Both the position numbers and the translations under genes were made by a program. Shown here in pieces: positions 24,309-35,800 of a stretch of DNA of 64,000 bases (position 1 is its first letter; every line of letters starts with the position of its first letter). The DNA is from Paragordius varius (taxonomy: Eukaryota > Nematomorpha), in assembly GCA_964247055.1 (NCBI GenBank), contig OZ176051.1, positions 14,632,001 to 14,696,000 on the forward strand, given 5' to 3'. The notes under the pieces were generated by a model. That model was not told the origin of the DNA and ran no database searches. It saw nothing but the letters and a program-made list of their open reading frames with translations.

Positions 24309-25680
24309 CGAACGCCTTTTTTTATTGGCCTCTGGGTAGAGGGCTACCCGCTTACAACTGCGCCACCATATCGATACAGCGTGACTTTGGAGGCAAATTT
24401 TAGATAACTTATCAGGCCATATGAGTTCAATAAGGGCTTGAATACCCGTAAAAAGGCAAATAAGTAAGCGGTTTTATTTTAGCGCTTAATTAGGCTCTTG
24501 CCCTGACAAATACGCCACCATATAATGACCTTTTGGTTTTAAGGCAATTTTTCGAAAATCCCACGAGAGCATATGGAATCAATCATGATTCCAGGTATTC
24601 AAATTAAGGCAAAAATCTTAATCGAGCGTTTTTTGTTTCGCCCCTGGTTAGGGGGCTACCCGCGTAGAGCTGCATCACCATATCGATACAGCATGCTTTT
24701 CAACCAAATTCCAGAAAACCTATGAAAATATGTGTGTTAAATAAGGGCCGAAAATATTTATTACCCCTTAAAAAACAAATATTTTAGTATAGGGGGTTAT
24801 TTTAATGAGTCGCAAAGTAAGGCTTTAAAGTCTTGCAAAATGCGCCGCCATAGAACAATTCTTTATTTCTAAAGCAATATTTCCAATAGGAATTTATGGA
24901 ATCCATGATAATTCCAGATATTCCCCATATAAGGGCAAATTTTCCTAACGCTTTTTTATACCTGCCCCTGGGTAACACGCTACCAGCCAAAGACTGCGCC
25001 ATTATGTAGAAATTGCGTTGAGGACATTTGTCTTGAGATATCAAACAGGTCTCTTAGGCTGCTGGAAATGCCATCTCCAAATCGAATGCCGTTTCATTTA
25101 ATATAAAAATTCGTCGTGAACAAAGTTATAATGATTTGAGAAATTATCCTATCTAAATTGTAATTTATCCAAACTAACACAATAACAGAAGATAATAACG
25201 ATAAAATTATGCGAGATATTTCTAATAATGTTGGTGGGATATATTTTTGGATGCACCAGGGGGGACCGGTAAAACATTTCTTTTGAACCTTATAATGGCA
25301 ACTGTCAGAAGTAAAAAAAATAGCTTTGACTATGGCTTCTTCTGAGATAGCTGCTACCTTACCCAGTGAAGGACGGCTCATTCTGCTTTGGAATCACTAA
25401 ATAGCGTCAAGAAGATATTATGTGCAATGTCTCAAAATCATGACATGGGAAAGGTTTTGCAACAATGTAAAATCATTGTATGAGATGAAGGTAAAATGGT
25501 GTATAAAAAATCACTCAGGCCCGCAATCAATTATTACAAGCTTTCCGCGGCTGGAGGGAGATTTTAAGATTGTTTTAGTATCACTCTCCGGAGATTTTAG
25601 ACAAACATTTCTGTTATTCCTCGATCTACCCAGCTGACCAAATAAATTCGTGCCTTAAAAAATTTTTAACCTGGTACAAT
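24309..25680 (+). mobile_element. Autonomous-type Helitron fragment (internal repeats plus helicase)
   Basis: The segment at 24309-25060 is the reverse complement of the internal repeat blocks in the Helitron at 6340-10384 (gggctacccgc, atatcgatacagc, gcgccaccat). It is followed on the same strand by helicase remains. This gives the order repeats then helicase in the 5' to 3' sense of the element, consistent with the other copies. Both Helitron termini are missing: the left edge cuts abruptly into the tandem array at 24308 and the right edge fades near 25680. Confidence 0.75.
25100..25670 (+). pseudogene. Helitron Rep/helicase fragment (SF1 Pif1-like helicase domain)
   Basis: The Walker A motif reads FLDAPGGTGKTFLLNLI, with GGTGKT at 25259-25276. 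Upstream is a DKIMRDISNNVGGIY block, and downstream come ALTMASSEIAATLPSEGR, SQNHDMGKVLQQCKIIV, a Walker B region where the expected Trp codon is TGA and DEC reads DEG, then SGDFRQT and SVIPRST. These blocks are characteristic of the SF1B helicase of animal Helitrons, related to Pif1. At least four frame changes or stops interrupt the fragment. The nuclease (Rep) half and the C-terminal helicase motifs are absent. Confidence 0.9.
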
Positions 25681-27167
25681 TTCAGTTATATATTGCATTT
25701 GGTATCATTATAAAGTGTCGAAAACACACTATAATACAGTAATATATATGGTAAAAAACAAGAAAAGCTAGCAATAAACAGTTTTTCCCCTCATATTTTA
25801 ATATGTATATATTTATAATTAAAAATACCTATTTTTTATACCATAAGGTTATATTATTGAAAATAAATCCGTGTTTCAGAAACCTTTAACTGTTTTATTG
25901 TTTTTAGGCCAAACGAATATATATTTTTACAGTATCCATTTGTACATCAAAATGGTTGTTTTTTTTATTTATTTTTTTCTGCTTATGTTTAATTACCTAT
26001 CTATTGTGATTGATAAAACTAGTAAGGTTTAATATTCTCATAATAATATAATATAAATAATAATAACTCTTTCTATAATTTATATATGGTGTATTCAACA
26101 ATAAATGAAAAAATAAAATAACCCAATAATTTTATTGAGTGGTAAACACACTAAAAAAGGAAATAGAGGTCTAACATACTCCATAACAGCTCTTAATCTT
26201 GTGTTTCTATTACGATTTCTCTGAAAAAAAAATAAATAACATTTCTTACTGATTATTTTTTTAAATAATACTTTCATATAAACATATTAAATCAAACGGT
26301 AATTTACCGATCTGTTATCCAAATCTATGTTTAGGTTAAAGGTTACTGTACTTTTCAAAAAAACCACCACTTATTAATCAGAAGAAATTAATACTATAAA
26401 ATAATCGTTTATACTGTTTGATTGGTTGCCTCAAAATATTTTGCTACGATAAGATAAATAATCTAAAATAAATTTTCATTTTCAATATAAATATTTGAGC
26501 TTTATAAAAAAAATTTAAACATTTTTCATTTCTTTTTGTGTGAAACTATTATTTTATTTATCATTTTCCTGAAAGATATGGTAATGATTATGTCAACGGC
26601 TGGTCTCTTAATCCTTCTGGCACTCTACGGTTAGCATTTTTCGTAAATTTTTACAAAAAATTATGATTGTTTTATATATTTTTCCTGAAAAATAATATGT
26701 TGAATCTAACGTGACTATGATTATCATTAAGTAAAGTTATTTTTGGCCATCTTGGTCGTTACCGAAAGGAAATTTATATTTACATGTTCGTTAGTATGTA
26801 TTAATTTGTGATTTTTTTACATTAAAATACAGTAGGCACATTGATTTGGTTGATTAAAATTATTTTATAATTTAATGGGTTAGTTTTTATTCAATCCTCT
26901 ATAGATGCAGAATCGAATGTCGAAATTAACCATTTAATTCAATTAACATAATGAGATTCAATCATGTTAGTTCGATCGGCGATATTAGATTGGATACATA
27001 AATAAATTATTTTTAAATATTATGGCCATTGATGTTAATGATAAGAAAACGTTTACATCTAATATTTTTACTATACAAATAACTTTTAATTTTATTACAA
27101 ACTAGATTAAACATCATGTTACTACTTATATTACAGTAACGATGGCTAATTTTCACTTTGAGTTTTT
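25681..27167. other. AT-rich spacer
   Basis: No gene or element recognised. Several short TA and poly-T runs are present. Confidence 0.35.
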
Positions 27168-27169
27168 TA

Positions 27170-27430
27170 CAGTAAAAATGAATTTATACAGACAAAATAA
27201 TATTTTTTTAGGACTGCCATACATCTTCAAAACTTTAGTTAATTATAATTCATTTTTTTGAATTACAAAATAAAGCATGCAGATGCAACTTAATACATTA
27301 AATTATGTTAATTAAAATTTTAAATAAATAGTTTATGTGGGAAAAATTGATTTAAAATTTGTCCTTTCATAATTATTTGTCTGTTAGTTTTTATGTTTTG
27401 TCCGTGTAATTCCCCTTTTTATTTTTATTA
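27170..27430. mobile_element. MITE, CAGTAAAAAYTGAAATTATA family (copy 2, decayed right end)
   Basis: The left end (TA|CAGTAAAAATGAATTTATAC) matches the family at 4550 and 49934. The right side retains the diagnostic ttttgtccgtgtaatt block in inverted sense near 27395-27411, but the terminal bases are lost, so the right boundary is approximate. Confidence 0.55.
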
Positions 27431-27478
27431 GCTAAAAAGGATTTAATTTACAAGTCTGTATCTATGTACAGTAATGTA

Positions 27479-27699
27479 TCCTTTATTTTATCAAGAATTT
27501 ATTTTCTTTCGTTAAAGGGGTATAAATATTTGGTAAAGAAGAATGAAAAAACAAGAGCTCTATGGTAATTTATATACTTTTTTGATGAATATAATTTTGT
27601 TTATACCATAGAGCTCTTGTTTTTTCCATTCTTTAACAAATATTTATACCCATTTAACGAAAGAAAATAAATTTTTTATAAATTAAGGATACATGACTG
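27479..27699. mobile_element. Foldback MITE (221 bp, almost entirely inverted repeat)
   Basis: Flanked by TA. The two halves are near-perfect reverse complements over about 95 bp each: atagagctcttgttttttcc and its complement lie on either side of a spacer of about 45 bp, and ends CAGTAATGTATCC and CAGTCATGTATCC pair. A transcript through it would fold into a long hairpin. The TA duplication suggests mobilisation by a Tc1/mariner transposase. Confidence 0.8.
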
Positions 27700-27923
27700 T
27701 ATAAGGATTTTCGTTTTGTATCAGTTACATTTTGAAAATTGGGGATAAAAAATACAGTGTTTAATCACAGTATGTGTATTAATGTTTGCTTATTTTACAC
27801 GATAGTTGGCAATATGCTATACAGTAGTGCGTGGAAAGAAACAACAGAATATTGAATAAAATAAACAAAGTAATGTAAAAAATGCAAGTTGTGTTTATTC
27901 AACATTTCGTTGTTGACCAACTA

Positions 27924-30311
27924 TAGGATGACTAGACAAATATGAGAAGGGGGGGTACAAACAAAATTTTTATACAAAAAATTTATTGTAATATTTATTT
28001 ATTTTTAACACAAATACATTATAAATATAAAAAAATATTTTATACCTTGGTATATTTTTTATTTGAGTGAATGCGTTTTAGCAGATTGTCATCATTTTTT
28101 AGAATATTGTAGAAGTCTTCACAAGAATTTGTCAAATTATATTTGACAGATAAAATGGCCTTTAAAGTTTCAACATTTAAATTTGATTTTTCCGATGTCC
28201 ACACCTGATTTACTGTGGAAAAAACGCGCTCAGTAGCAGCGTTTCCAGGTAAAGATAGTGCAAATTCCACAATTTTTAAATATTATTGTATGGAACATAG
28301 TTTGTTTCAAAATGATGAAATATTTCTAACCATTTCTTTTCTACTGTATTTTTTGTCGTCCATAATGTAAGTTTGTCATTATTAATATATTTAACTAATG
28401 ATACTTCAGAAAAATATCATTTTCTGAAAAATTACTTTTTGGGAATTTTCGGGAGATGCAGATGTAATCAAATGATTTTTGAATATCGCCCCAATTAAAT
28501 TATGGTTATGATGTTTTCCAATGAAAATGATCGATTTCATTGAATCGCACCGTCTCTTCCAAATAATCTTTACAATTTGTATAAAACATTTTTATATGGT
28601 ACAGGATATCTTTGCGATTTATTAAGCCTTGTTTATCTAAATAGTTATAATATTGCGGATGGTTAATGGTATAAATTTTTTTCTAACCTTTCTTGACATT
28701 AGAATTTTAGGTTACTAAATTCATTGGCTACTTCGATTGCCGAAATTTTGTCACCTTTTACCAATTCAATAACATTTTGAAGAGAGAAGCTTGATTATGT
28801 AGGAATTTTAATTCAAGAATCACTTTCAAAAAACATTTCCAAAGTTGTAGGACATTTGTCCTAAGATAAGAAATAGGATTTTAAAGGATCATACATTTTT
28901 AAAATTCTTTCGATAGCTGGCATAAAAGCTAACCAACGAGTTTTACAATATCTAAGCATTTTTTTATATTGAACTTCTGCATTTTCACAGAATTCTTTAA
29001 GCGTTTCAACACGTACCGTGTATATATAAAAATAATAATATATTTTAACAACTACATTTTCCACATCTAGGGGTAACAAATCAGCAGCTGATTGAATATC
29101 GTTGTGTATTATATGCGCTGCACATCCAACGCCAATAATGTTTTGATTAAGATTATCTGCTAATTTATGAAAATATTTTTTGTTCCCTTCCTTGTTTTTC
29201 CACCGAAGTTCGTATTGGTGTTGTCAGCGCAATATGCGATGATTTTGTCTTTTAAATTATTTTTAGAATATTCATTATTGAAGTAAAAAAAATGTCGGAA
29301 TTTCGCCGGGTAAAGAATTAAAATCTAAAATTTTAGTCCGGTTTCTGGATCAAAATATCATATTAAAGTGGGAAATAATTTTGTTTCCTTGTGATCTGAT
29401 GCATCAGAGTATAGCGATATGAAATTAATTTTCAGAAAATTTTGTATTTCAGAAAATGCATGTGGCGAAAGGACATTGCATACAGTGGCTTCAGCTTTGT
29501 ACGGGGACATGTTAATTTTTTATTGAATAAGGTACGAATAACTTGTGAGGTACAATCCATAGATCTAAAGGGTTGATTATGATTAACGACGTGAAAGGAT
29601 ATTACGCCTTCGGCTAGTGCCAAATTCTTTTCTTCCTCTCAAGCGGTTTTTAGATAAAAATCGCTCATTTTGTAAGATGATGCCGCCTCTAAACATTGTT
29701 TATGTTTTGTGTTTTCATAAGCTTTGTTATATCAAGCTTGCCGCCATGTGCTAGGGTTAATTCCCCTTCGCATAGAAAACATTTAACAAATGATTCATTC
29801 TTTGTTTTTTTTGATAAAAGATTCATTCATTAATTCAACGTAATTTACAACCTCTTTTTGTAGTCATATTTTTAAACTAATTTTAGTATAAAAAAATATT
29901 ATATGGCCTTAATTTGGGATAACTTATAAGCTACCGATTTGTTGTATTAATTTGTCTTTTTGATAACGTTAGCAGGTAATATAGCTTAAATATTAATATA
30001 AAAATATATTTTATTACCTTTATTTTTTGGAGTAAACGTATAAGTTACCGATTTGTGGTATTAATTTGTCTTTTTGATAATGTTGGCAGTAGGAGTAGGA
30101 AGCAAAGTGTATAGTCATATGATATAAATTCGAAAAAATTAAATATTTTTAAATTAAAAATAAAAAATTGTAATTTAAAATTGATATAGATTTTAAAGAC
30201 AACTAATATAAAATTAAACGAATAAAAAAAAATTTTTTTTATAAAAATTTAATTTTATATAATCGTGAAAAAGCGCGACATTTCAAAAATGTAGCGGGAC
30301 CGGTCACCCTA
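27924..30311 (-). mobile_element. hAT transposon inserted into a MITE
   Basis: 2,388 bp, flanked by the perfect 8-bp duplication ACCAACTA (27916-27923 and 30312-30319). Ends are TAGGATGACTAG and, reverse-complemented, TAGGGTGACCGG, resembling hAT termini of the TAGGGTGACC type. It encodes minus-strand transposase remains. It is distinct from the CAGGGG-ended hAT at 17762. Confidence 0.88.
28040..29800 (-). pseudogene. Degenerate hAT transposase
   Basis: Recognisable blocks on the minus strand, listed from C-terminus to N-terminus: the dimerisation region at 28270-28040 (ALSLPGNAATERVFSTVN, WTSEKSNLNVETLKAIL), a central region at 29079-28861 (CKTRWLAFMPAIERILKMY), and weaker upstream pieces between 29100 and 29800 (for example FHVVNHNQPFRSMDC near 29600). 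The C-terminal ERVFST block is a standard hAT signature. Many stops and frame changes separate the blocks, so the copy is inactive and older than the hAT at 17762. Confidence 0.8.
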
Positions 30312-30559
30312 ACCAACTAGCAACCATTAAATGCAGACTGTAATGTATAAAAAAACTTATATGGCAACAGACATATAAATTAATATCCATTTTGTCATTT
30401 AAAAATCTAAAATGACCTGTAATAGTTTTCGTTACTGTATTTGCCCCACAATGATATTATTTTGCTCCCTTAACATAGTTTTAAAAGTTTAAAATAAAAT
30501 GTTCCACATTATCATATATACTAGTTATAATAATTTTCATTTTATTACATACATCACTT

Positions 30560-30790
30560 TTCAACCAAAAGCAATTTTTAAACCAAGCGCAAATTTTTTA
30601 ATCAAAGACAAAAATTTTCTAGCAAAAGCAACATTTTTCAGTCAAACGCAACATAAGCAAAATCAACATTTTTTTATTTGTCCTTGCAATGCATTTGCTT
30701 GAAAAATGTTGTTTATGCTTGAAAAATTTTGCGTTTGGTTGAATTAATATGCTGCTTTTGCTTGAAAAAATGTTGCTTTTGACCAAAAAA
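30560..30790. repeat. Foldback minisatellite
   Basis: The left half consists of imperfect repeats of about 20-22 bp of the type aaccaaaagcaacatttttca (30566-30660). The right half (30695-30785) carries the same units in reverse complement, such as ttgcttgaaaaatgttg and ttttgcgtttggttg. The whole forms an inverted repeat of a tandem repeat with a spacer of about 35 bp. No coding potential. Confidence 0.65.
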
Positions 30791-31372
30791 TACACTTAGC
30801 ACTGGAATGTTCTATAATATCAAATATTAGAGTTTTAGTAATTTTAATTTTATTACAAAAGTAGTTACATTGTCACGAGTGATAAGGCATTTGTGTTTTT
30901 TTAATATTAAAAGGATAATTTTACATTTTAATATCGGTGAATAACCAATAATTTTTTGGGTTTTTTCGCATATTAAAAACATAAAAACATTGACTATGCT
31001 TCTTAACGGCGTCTTTTTTATTAAATAAAAAATAAGTTTAATTTACTTCATTTAATGTGGTTCAGGTGAGCATTTTAAATAAATCAATCCATATATAATC
31101 ATAAACAAATAAATTTATGATTTAAATAACACGGTAAAAGCGTAAAAATATAGTTATATCAATGTTGAGATATTTTATTATTCCTAACCGCAATATTATA
31201 AACGTAAGAAAAGAATCAAATTTTAAGAGGGATAGATAGCATTTAATATGAACCATGAAACAATAAATTATGATTATAATAAAATTTACGTTATTTCAAA
31301 ATTTATAGATATTTACAATAATAAAACTTTGGTATTCGTTTCCCATTTCTACAGTAAATCTTTTGTGTTTAG
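30791..31372. other. Upstream sequence or intron preceding the M13-like gene
   Basis: The first exon I can assign starts mid-codon at 31373, so this stretch is probably intron. I saw no exon encoding the cytoplasmic tail and membrane anchor expected for an M13 peptidase, and no promoter I could defend. Confidence 0.3.
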
Positions 31373-31768
31373 GTGGATTGGTACCAGTTATACATCCATC
31401 TAGATTACAACATAATCTTGGCAGTGCATTCTACAATGATAAACCTTTTAGATTACAACATAATCTTGGCAGTGCAATCTACAAAGATAAACCTATAGAT
31501 GAAGAAAATGAGCCCAAACAAGATAGTCCTGACCCCCACATCCTGGCTCAACTAGTTAATGTGACACGGCGAACGGATATCATTACTGATGGGTCCGATG
31601 ATATATGTTACAATTTTTACATTCATGCTTGCGCTAATTACAAAGGCTGGAGAGATATATTTTTTGAAAAACACATATTTCCAGACAAACATGGAACTCT
31701 CAATGCATTTGAAGAAGCATCGACGCTGGTTATGGAACGAATGTTTAACTTGATTATGGAAATGAGAG
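31373..31768 (+). CDS. M13-like gene, first identified exon
   Basis: The exon follows a TTTTGTGTTTAG acceptor and ends before GTTGTT, leaving one base that completes a codon with the next exon. It carries the N-terminal M13 ectodomain signature DDICYNFYIHACANYKGW (compare PCxDFYxYACGxW), followed by a helix, LNAFEEASTLVMERMFNLI, equivalent to the region after the second Cys. Upstream of the signature, a 48-bp unit is duplicated in tandem (from 31402 and 31450), giving two copies of FRLQHNLGSAxYxDKP. That juxtamembrane stretch is not conserved in the family, so the duplication should be tolerated. Confidence 0.8.
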
Positions 31769-31831
31769 GTTGTTTTGCAAACCTTTGTATAACTATAATT
31801 ATTTACTACTTTAACTCAAACGTAATAAGGC

Positions 31832-31866
<35 letters not shown>

Positions 31867-32756
31867 ATAGTTTAATAAAATAGATTAAATCATATTTTGA
31901 TATATAGAACCTATGACTCACCCTACAAGTAAAAAACCGTTAAATGATAATATGCATAAAAGCCTTTTGGATTTAGCAAGGACATATCAGAATCAATGTG
32001 TGGCTTTAGGTAAAGAAAACTATGAAAACCTATCGACCCCGTCTTCCATAGATATCGATTTAATCGATTATTTAAAACACTTTTTTGTTCATGATTACAT
32101 TAAAACAGAAAGAGTTAAACCTTCAATGATTCAACAAATGCAATCATATGGGGGTTACAATAATCCATATTATCGAAGATCCCGATCTACTGGATCAGGA
32201 GAAAGTTTAATTGATACACCAAAGGAATCATCATCATCATCATCAAATTTGGCACGTGTACCTCAGCAAGCTGCACCATTTCGGTACGCTAATCGTCCAC
32301 AACAAGAACCACCAACCTCTACTCAGCAGTGTCTACATACAGAAGTAATTGTGAATAGATATTCGTATGGACTCTCCTTTAATCTCGATAGCAAATGGGT
32401 CCAACACGATTTGCAACTTATATATTGGCTACACTTTGATGTGAGCTGTGATGCCTTGTTCCGGGTATCAACGACAACTCCTGCTACATCCCTCCCGTCA
32501 AATGGAATAAATGTTAAATCTTTACGAATAATCAAACCATTCAAATTGTTTCATAAACGTTATCCAATGCCTTTAGCCAGTAACAGTCATATTGCCTACC
32601 ATGTATTAGGGATACCAAAGAACGACTGTTTACTGCTAGATAGATTGAGAGATTTTGAACTGAAATTGGTATGCAATTTATCTTAAATTTGTTTAAAAGT
32701 ATAATGTGACAAAATAACTTGATATGTTATAGATCCAATTTTTTCAAAAATATAAG

Positions 32757-32800
<44 letters not shown>

Positions 32801-35800
32801 ATTTTTGAAAACAAATAGACTAGTTTCGGTTCTCAATAAGGAATTCCGTTGTTAATAAAAGAATTTAAAAATATTTAGTAACTAATAAAGAATGTGTATA
32901 TACACGCTTACTTTCACAGATAAACTGGATTTATTTTGGTTTTGAAAAATTTTATTTTTGATAAACTAAATTAATTAGCAACTCTTTGTATTTATTAAAT
33001 TATGTAGAATTTCGCCGAACACACAGAAACAATTAAAATTGGACAAATGAAAAAATCTTGGGTAAGATTATATATATATATATAACATTTTGCAATAAAG
33101 AAGATCATAAAAAAGGGTTTGGGTAATGTATAGCACATCGATAGATGACAACTTCAATGTGACAAATATTCAAATTCTTGATCCGGTTAAAATACTAAAA
33201 AATATTTTAATTTTTATGTGGCAATTTTCGCACATTAGCTTGTATAAAAATTTTAATTACAAAACACAATTATCTGCTAAAAGATTTTTTTAGCACAATA
33301 ATATCCCATACAAGTATACAGTAAAAATTTAAATTATATAGTTAAAATGTAAAAGCATAAAGACAAATATTTTTTTTGAAAGACAACCAAAATTTTTTTA
33401 AACATTAATTATATGTAATTACAATTGTAAAATATATAATTGTTCTACCAATTTACAACTCAACATATTTTAGATTTTACGTTTTGTTGTAACATTTAAA
33501 TTTTTATGTACTTTGGAGAATTGAATTCACATTGATTGAAACTAATCGTACTTTAGTGCGAAACTCCAACCATAAAAATAGCGATATTTATTAATATTTA
33601 TTTAATACCGTCGAATTGACCGCGTTAATTAAGAATATGGGTAAATAAAAGTTTTCTCCTACATCGATTTGTAAGAAAATTAAAATAACAGGCAGGTATT
33701 TATTTTAAAAAGTATACAATAATTAGTCAGAATGCATATCTCTAGAAATATGTTAGGTTTATTGGCTTAAGATATTTTTTCAACAAAATATTTGGTTTTC
33801 TTTTTACATAATTAGTCATATCAAACATATTAGCGCATCATCGCTATTTCAATTTGTTTTTACCAATTCAATCACATTGTAACTCTTTTAACACTTGGAT
33901 ACAACGCATTCATTTGGGTTCTTAGATCTTAATTGGGTTAGTTAGATACCCCAGGCCTTAAAATATAAATATTTTAAAAAATATGGAATAAATTAAAACT
34001 CTGGCAAAAGTTTGCACCTATATAACATTAATGAACCGAAATATAATAAAATAATATTCTAAAATACTTGATATTAGTTTTCAAGGGTTAAACCGAAAGC
34101 TAAAATTTGTCCAATATGACATGTGTGCATAAGCAAAAAAAAATGCAAAATATACCATTTTTCTGTTTATATCAATGTTAAATGTGATTTTAATAAATAA
34201 ACTTAGGCTTAGAATGAAATAAACACGATATTTTGCAAAAATGTTGTAATATAGCATGGCGTCCAAGTAGTTTAAGACGGAAATTTTTTTCAAAACTAAA
34301 TTTTACTTGGATATTTTGGGTTATTTATATAATTATCAGGATTGAAGCATAAATTTTAATTGGAATATAGTTTTATAAAAATATCAATTAAAATATTGTC
34401 TAGGGTTAGATACCCCAATTTTAATCGAAGTGTAACACAATATGAATAATTATACTGTTAGTTTTTTATTGAATTGCCAGATGATCTATGCAAGAGCATT
34501 ACAACAGCAGTTAAAGGCAAAAAATTAACTATAGGCCAATTATATTGCCTTGCTTCATTAGCTATATGGCAATAATCAATAAAAAACTTGCAATACTTAC
34601 TCACTAAACCTTATTATTATATCGGTTTATGACTTATATGATACATACATTTTAGCTTTATTTTTTTATGCAACCCGATTGCGAAAAAAATGCTTTTTTG
34701 GATAGCTCACAAAAAAACTCAAAAAATTTAAGTATCTTAGCGCATTCAACATTCCGATATTCGTAATACCATGTCTTTATAATTATTTGTATAATTATAC
34801 ATATTGTAACAAATTTTGGTTTCCTTTCGTTTTAAAAGAGAAACTCCGTTTTTTTAATAAGAAAGAATCATTGGTCTGCAGAATTTTGCCTAAAATTTTG
34901 GAAAACGTTTAAATAAAAGCTTAAGCTATCATATTATTTATACCACCGATGCATAAAAGATTACAGTAATTGTTAAAATTTAATATTAGGAATATTTTTT
35001 TTAATCCATGTGGCATTTTTTTATCCTTTTAAAAATTGTTTTACAAGCATATAAAAAATAACATACATATATATTTAAATGTACATACATGTCCATTTTA
35101 GATACACATATATGAGAGATATAATAACATTGCAATATGTTCCCCTTCTCGCTACATATTTTATTAGAGAAATGGTAACATTGCATATGTGTTGTGCCTA
35201 CTTCATTAAATATTAAGGTTTGATATAACATTTTCTATAAAATTAGGTATTAATCAGTATGTTATGTGTTGTGCATACTTTGATTATTAATTTATAAGTT
35301 TGATATATAATTTTTTATAAATAAGTTTTTACCATTTTTTTAAAAAGATATTTAGAATTAATGTATATTTTTTTGAAGAAGATAGTATAGATTAATGTGA
35401 CCAGATAGGCTGTTTTTCGCAGTACAGTACTGGATTTTCAGAAAAAAGCTTCGACTTTACTGCGCCCACTTTCGTACTGCTTTTTGATATTAAAAAAAAT
35501 AATTAATTATGAATATATATTAATTACCTTTTATTTATTCAAACAAATTATTTTAGAATTTGATATATTCCCTTTGTAAATATAAACCCATAATTTGTAA
35601 AGAAATGGTTAATTTCGCGGTAAAAAAATAAGATTGGCCTATTTTTAATTGGTTAATATTTTATTTTCTGCTCGAATTCTACATAAAGTTGGATTTTGGA
35701 TCGGCCAAACCGCTTATTATTGCAGTGCGCGGCGAAGCTATAAATCTCAGACTCCACTCTAGGTTCCAGGCTTATGGCTTTCTCACTCAGGGCCCCAGCA

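Larger units (their letters stand above)
27768..30340. mobile_element. MITE, CAGTATGCATTTTAA family (copy 1), split by a hAT element
   Basis: The left part at 27768-27923 (CAGTATGTGTATTAATGTTTGC...) and the right end at 30320-30340 (gcaaccattaaatgcagactg, before TA) are the two ends of the palindromic MITE family also seen at 44865, 53010 and 57917. Everything between 27924 and 30311 is a later hAT insertion. The MITE alone is about 180 bp. Confidence 0.8.
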
